Part shown: piece after piece, positions 60,750-64,000 of the stretch
Position numbering within the stretch: the stretch's first letter is position 1
How the letters are laid out: every line of letters starts with the position of its first letter
DNA from: Poriferisodalis sp965221945
GTDB taxonomy: Bacteria; Actinomycetota; Acidimicrobiia; Acidimicrobiales; Poriferisodalaceae
Direction of reading: 5' to 3'
Assembly: GCF_965221945.1 (NCBI RefSeq)
Contig: NZ_OZ244925.1
Location: 2,480,001-2,544,000, forward strand
Length of the DNA stretch: 64,000 nt
Made by a program: the position numbers and the translations under genes
The notes under the pieces: model-generated
What the model was told of the DNA's origin: nothing
The model's input: the letters and a program-made list of their open reading frames with translations, nothing else
Database searches by the model: none

Positions 60750-62099
60750 CTACCCAGCGCGCTTGACGACGAACAACGTCTGCTCGGGCTTGCCGACCAC
60801 GACGGCGAGATGCTCGCCAGCCCAGCCGATCTCCCCGTGCGCCTCGTCGGGGTCCGGGATCGGGCAGACGTCCCAGGACTGGTCGCCGTGTCGCAGCACT
60901 GCCATGCCGTCGGACACCTCGACGCTCGTCGCGACCTCCAGCATCGTGGTCTCGTGCAGTGCAACTGCGATCGCATCGTCCGTGATGGTGCGCGCAGCAG
61001 TGAGTTCTCGCGCCTCGACGGTGTACAGGGGTGCTTCCGTCGCCGTCCACCGCAACTCAGAACCCTGCAGCGCCGCCGCCGGCGCGTCATCGCTTGCCAC
61101 CCGCGGCCAGTGCTGAGCGAAGTCCGGTTCGAGCTCCGCGACCAGCCAACTTTGCCGCTGAATCTCGCCGAGCTGCTCCAAGTCGGCCACCAGCTTCGCA
61201 GCGTCGCCGAACGGGTCGGCGTACTCCTCGGGATCGGCACACTCATCGAACAGCGTCAGCAGCTCGGTCCGCTCCACTTCGACGGCAGAGTCGGTAACAC
61301 GTATGCGCGCCCCGAGCATCTCGGAGTTCACCATCGGGGGGGTGTCGTCATCAATGCGTGCGAAGCTCCAGCCATCTGCCGTTTGTACGCCGATGACGTA
61401 CTCGATGGCGCATTCGAGCGGCCGCACGACTCCCAGAATCGCGATCCGCTCGGACCCCGACAGGTCGACCGCCACTACCTCGATGTTCTCGGGCAAGCCC
61501 ACTGACTGCCACTGCGAGCCGTCGTAGGCGTACCAGTCGTCGGCAGCTTGAGCGACCGCGTGCGCGCCGCTGAACGAATAGCGCATCGCGACGCCTTCGG
61601 CTTGGGCCGGAGGCGACACCGCCGACACCGCTGTGGCGAACACGGCGCCTTCGGACATCTCGGCGCCGTCGGACACTGCTGGGGGATCCTCGACGCTGTC
61701 TTCCGAGGCTGCCGCGACCTCAATCTGTTCCTCGAAAGACTCGTCGGCGCTCATCGATTCCGAAGGGGCAGTTTCGAAGACTTCGTCTTCCGTCATCTCG
61801 TCGAGGTCCACGCTCTCGGCGCTGCTCGCTTGTGTAGCTGCGGGCATGCCTTCGAGTTCGCTCAGCGACTCTGTCTCGACGGATGCTGCAAAATCCTCGA
61901 TGCCGCCGTCTCGCAGCGACACGAGACCGACGGCCGCCACGGCTACGAGCGCGAACGCGCCCGCCCCGCCGCGCACCGCGTTGCGCCGGCGCTGCAACTG
62001 AGCCGCTCGTGCTTGGACGCCCGCGAGCGAGCCCGAGCCGACCGGCATTGACGCCCCAGCGTCACGCAGCTGGCTGCGGAGGCGATCCTCAGCCGTCAT
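60750..62099 (-). CDS. Membrane-anchored partner of the adjacent sigma factor
   Basis: A 449-residue protein of unknown family. The cytoplasmic N-terminus is about 43 residues and basic, followed by one transmembrane helix (GGAGAFALVAVAAVGLVSL), an acidic Ser/Glu-rich linker of about 100 residues and a large extracytoplasmic beta-rich region. The start overlaps the sigma-factor gene (ATGA, 62096-62099), the usual layout for an anti-sigma factor. No zinc HxxxCxxC motif is present in the cytoplasmic part, so it is at most an atypical anti-sigma factor. The function is inferred from position and topology only. Confidence 0.7.
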   Translation of the reverse strand: MTAEDRLRSQLRDAGASMPVGSGSLAGVQARAAQLQRRRNAVRGGAGAFALVAVAAVGLVSLRDGGIEDFAASVETESLSELEGMPAATQASSAESVDLDEMTEDEVFETAPSESMSADESFEEQIEVAAASEDSVEDPPAVSDGAEMSEGAVFATAVSAVSPPAQAEGVAMRYSFSGAHAVAQAADDWYAYDGSQWQSVGLPENIEVVAVDLSGSERIAILGVVRPLECAIEYVIGVQTADGWSFARIDDDTPPMVNSEMLGARIRVTDSAVEVERTELLTLFDECADPEEYADPFGDAAKLVADLEQLGEIQRQSWLVAELEPDFAQHWPRVASDDAPAAALQGSELRWTATEAPLYTVEARELTAARTITDDAIAVALHETTMLEVATSVEVSDGMAVLRHGDQSWDVCPIPDPDEAHGEIGWAGEHLAVVVGKPEQTLFVVKRAG

Positions 62100-62725
62100 G
62101 ACGCCTCTCCTTCGTCGGAACCCGACTCCAGCACTTCCCGCAGCTGTTCGAGACCCCGGCTGAGCCGGCTCTTCACCGTGCCGGTCGCGATGCCCAAGGC
62201 CTCCGCAGTCTCGGCGACCGACCAGTCCAGGTAGAAGCGCGCCACGATCACGGCGCGGTGTGCCTCGTTGAGCGTCGCGAGCGCACGTTCAAGATCCAGA
62301 TCGCGCGCCCGGTCCTCGGTGGAGTGCGGTTGTGCCAGCAAGGGCTGGCGTTCACGCTCCCGCCGGACCCGTCGCAGCCACGATCGAGCCCAATTCAGCC
62401 CGACCCGGTACACCCAGCCCTGCGGATTCGCATAGGCGCTGACCTGTCCCCAGCGCTGGCAGGCGCGGGCGAATGCCTCGTCGGCAGCCTCGGCGCCCAG
62501 CGCGGCATCGCGCATCGCCAACCCGAGCGCTCGCGCCATCTCGTCGCGGTGGGCCGCATAGAAGTCCTCGAACCGGAGCGCCACGGCATCCACCCGGGCG
62601 GATCCGGTTGAGGCCGCACCCTCAGCAGCGCTCACTGTCAATCCAGTACGGATCGTGCCTGCGCCCACCAGACCGTGACCGATCGGCGAATGCAGATCTA
62701 CGAATGCAACGAGCGCGCCAGTCAT
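62096..62725 (-). CDS. ECF-type RNA polymerase sigma factor
   Basis: A 209-residue sigma factor of the SigE-like small group. Region 2 is FEDFYAAHRDEMARALGLAM through EAFARACQRWGQVSAYANPQ with the conserved GWVYRVGLNWARSWLRR; region 4 is LNEAHRAVIVARFYLDWSVA followed by the helix-turn-helix ETAEALGIATGTVKSRLSRG. The first 30 residues have no similarity, so the GTG at 62635 (179 residues) is an alternative start. It is coupled to the membrane protein downstream. Confidence 0.9.
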   Translation of the reverse strand: MTGALVAFVDLHSPIGHGLVGAGTIRTGLTVSAAEGAASTGSARVDAVALRFEDFYAAHRDEMARALGLAMRDAALGAEAADEAFARACQRWGQVSAYANPQGWVYRVGLNWARSWLRRVRRERERQPLLAQPHSTEDRARDLDLERALATLNEAHRAVIVARFYLDWSVAETAEALGIATGTVKSRLSRGLEQLREVLESGSDEGEAS

Positions 62726-62791
62726 TCCACGTCCCCACGAAGACTGCCTGCCCCCTCAGACTCCCGCCAGACCGATTCGGTTCCGTGTCGT

Positions 62792-64000
62792 TCATGAATG
62801 CTCGTCGGAGCGCGCCTCCGCCGCGAACATGTCCTCGGTGAGCACACCCGATTGTCGCAGCGCCTCGATCTCTGCGCGACCGGAGCCAAGCCATTCGGCC
62901 AGCACTTCGTCGTTGTGCTCGCCCAAGTGAGACGCCAGCGCTCCCGATGTGATGCCGGAGGTCACCGAGGTTTCCGCGGAGGTGCCGGTGAATCGGTAGG
63001 GCGTCTGGGTCACCCGCCGGGTACCCCCGTCCCGAGCGTCGATCTCCACCGACGAGCCACGATGAATCGCCGTGGGCGACTCATGCGCCTCCGCGGTCGT
63101 GCGAATGTCGCCCCACGCCAGGTTCGCCTCATCAAGGGCTGCCAGCATCTCCGCTCGAGTCTCGAACGAGCTCAGGAAAGCGTTGATCGCGTCGGAGCGG
63201 TGCGACCGCTTGGTCCCGATGTCGGCATCAGCAGGCGAGGGATCGGCTATCTGATGGGTCTCGCTCAGCTGCTTCCAGATCCACCGGAAATCGCCTGCGG
63301 TCAAGATCGGTCCGTCGACGCCGTCCCACACCAACCCGCCTTGAGACTGGTAGGACACACCGTCGAGTCCTGCCTGGCTGCCCTCGTCGGTGGCCAGAAA
63401 CGACTCGAGCATCGCGATGTCGATGTGCTGGCCGTGACCAGTCAGCTCCGCGACACGCAGCGCCGCCAGGACGCCGACCGACCCATGCAGCGATGCGTAG
63501 GTGTCAGCCACCGCCAGGTACGGCTCCTGTACCGGCTGCTGGTGTATCTCGGCCGCCCGAGTCAACCAGCCCGATTCACCGTGCAGCACCGGCGCGTAAG
63601 CCGCCCGATGCGATTCGGGACCCTCCTGGCCGAAACCGCTGATCGAGAGCATCACCAGTGCCGGGTTCGCCTCGGACAACTCGGCGAACGACAGGCCATG
63701 ACGTGCCATGACGCCGGGGCGGAAGTTCTCGATGAGCACATGCGCCTTCGAGGCAAGGCGCTTCACCATCTCGGACCCGCCCTCGGCGCGCAGGTCGATG
63801 CAGACGTTGCGCTTGCCCACGTTCTGCTGCGTGTAGAAGCCCGCGAGCCCAGCGCGGGTCACTCCCCACAGTCGGGAGATGTCGCCTTCGGGCGGCTCGA
63901 CCTTGACGACGTCCGCGCCGAGGTCGCTGAGGATCCGTCCGGCGAACGGACCCGCCAGCACGCGGCTCATGTCGACCACTCGGACGCCAGCCAGCGGTTT
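62792..64000 (-). CDS. CaiB/BaiF CoA-transferase, 5' end outside window
   Basis: A class III CoA-transferase whose reading frame is still open at base 64000 (PLAGVRVVDMSRVLAGPF at the edge), so the true start is just beyond the window. ILSDLGADVVKVEPPEGD, QNVGKRNVCIDLRAEGGSEM and the candidate catalytic aspartate in LAVADTYASLHGSVGVLA are conserved. It is at least 402 residues long. The acyl group is unknown. It lies upstream of the sigma-factor gene on the same strand. Confidence 0.9.
   Translation of the reverse strand, partial: KPLAGVRVVDMSRVLAGPFAGRILSDLGADVVKVEPPEGDISRLWGVTRAGLAGFYTQQNVGKRNVCIDLRAEGGSEMVKRLASKAHVLIENFRPGVMARHGLSFAELSEANPALVMLSISGFGQEGPESHRAAYAPVLHGESGWLTRAAEIHQQPVQEPYLAVADTYASLHGSVGVLAALRVAELTGHGQHIDIAMLESFLATDEGSQAGLDGVSYQSQGGLVWDGVDGPILTAGDFRWIWKQLSETHQIADPSPADADIGTKRSHRSDAINAFLSSFETRAEMLAALDEANLAWGDIRTTAEAHESPTAIHRGSSVEIDARDGGTRRVTQTPYRFTGTSAETSVTSGITSGALASHLGEHNDEVLAEWLGSGRAEIEALRQSGVLTEDMFAAEARSDEHS

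Overview
The window looks like chromosomal DNA from a high-GC actinobacterium. Acidimicrobiia is my best guess, but that is an inference from gene content: two F420-type luciferase-like oxidoreductases (one decayed), a DUF5317 protein, many CaiB/BaiF CoA-transferases, crotonases and amidases, an AddAB-like pair with two PD-(D/E)XK nucleases, and frequent GTG starts. Genes are packed into directional runs in which neighbouring cistrons often overlap by four bases (ATGA or GTGA), so translational coupling is the rule. I saw no rRNA, tRNA, CRISPR array or prophage. The only mobile element is one complete IS at about 49.5-50.5 kb.

Layout. 1-1.6 kb: mrp overlapping selO (selO cut by the window edge). 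2.9-10 kb: a complete System I cytochrome c maturation operon on the minus strand (ccmABCDEFG plus a CcmH-CcmI fusion), headed by a small biotin-carrier protein. 10.1-13.2 kb: membrane proteins and a CoA-transferase. 13.3-23.6 kb: a valyl-tRNA synthetase of the archaeal/rickettsial type behind a Pho-box-like triple repeat, an MscS channel, two crotonases, rsgA, a solitary solute-binding lipoprotein and rmuC.

23.6-36.7 kb is the most interesting part, all on the minus strand. In transcription order it holds an ArsR-type repressor, a cytosolic protein fusing an SRPBCC domain to an AmiC-like ligand-binding domain, a urea/amide-type branched-chain ABC transporter (lipoprotein, LivH, a LivM-LivG fusion, LivF), an amidase, the phenylacetyl-CoA epoxidase genes paaA, paaD, paaB and paaC, and an orphan molybdenum-hydroxylase large subunit. 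A bipartite motif ATATGTG-N8-TTGACA occurs upstream of both the repressor gene and the transporter lipoprotein gene. I read the front of this block as a self-contained amide sensing, uptake and hydrolysis system.

36.8-43.9 kb: a methylthioadenosine deaminase/phosphorylase pair, two LivH/LivM permeases coupled to a methyltransferase, an SDR and a CoA-transferase. 43.9-47.5 kb: remnants of a decayed gene or genes, an operator-like region, then malyl-CoA lyase and both subunits of malate-CoA ligase, joined by a tiny overlapping ORF that mimics the mtkB start. 47.6-64 kb: a Usp-like/response-regulator fusion, a thioesterase with the IS placed 9 bp upstream, an F420-type oxidoreductase, an addAB pair, a second amidase, a broken LLM oxidoreductase, a sigma factor with a membrane partner, and a CoA-transferase running off the right edge.
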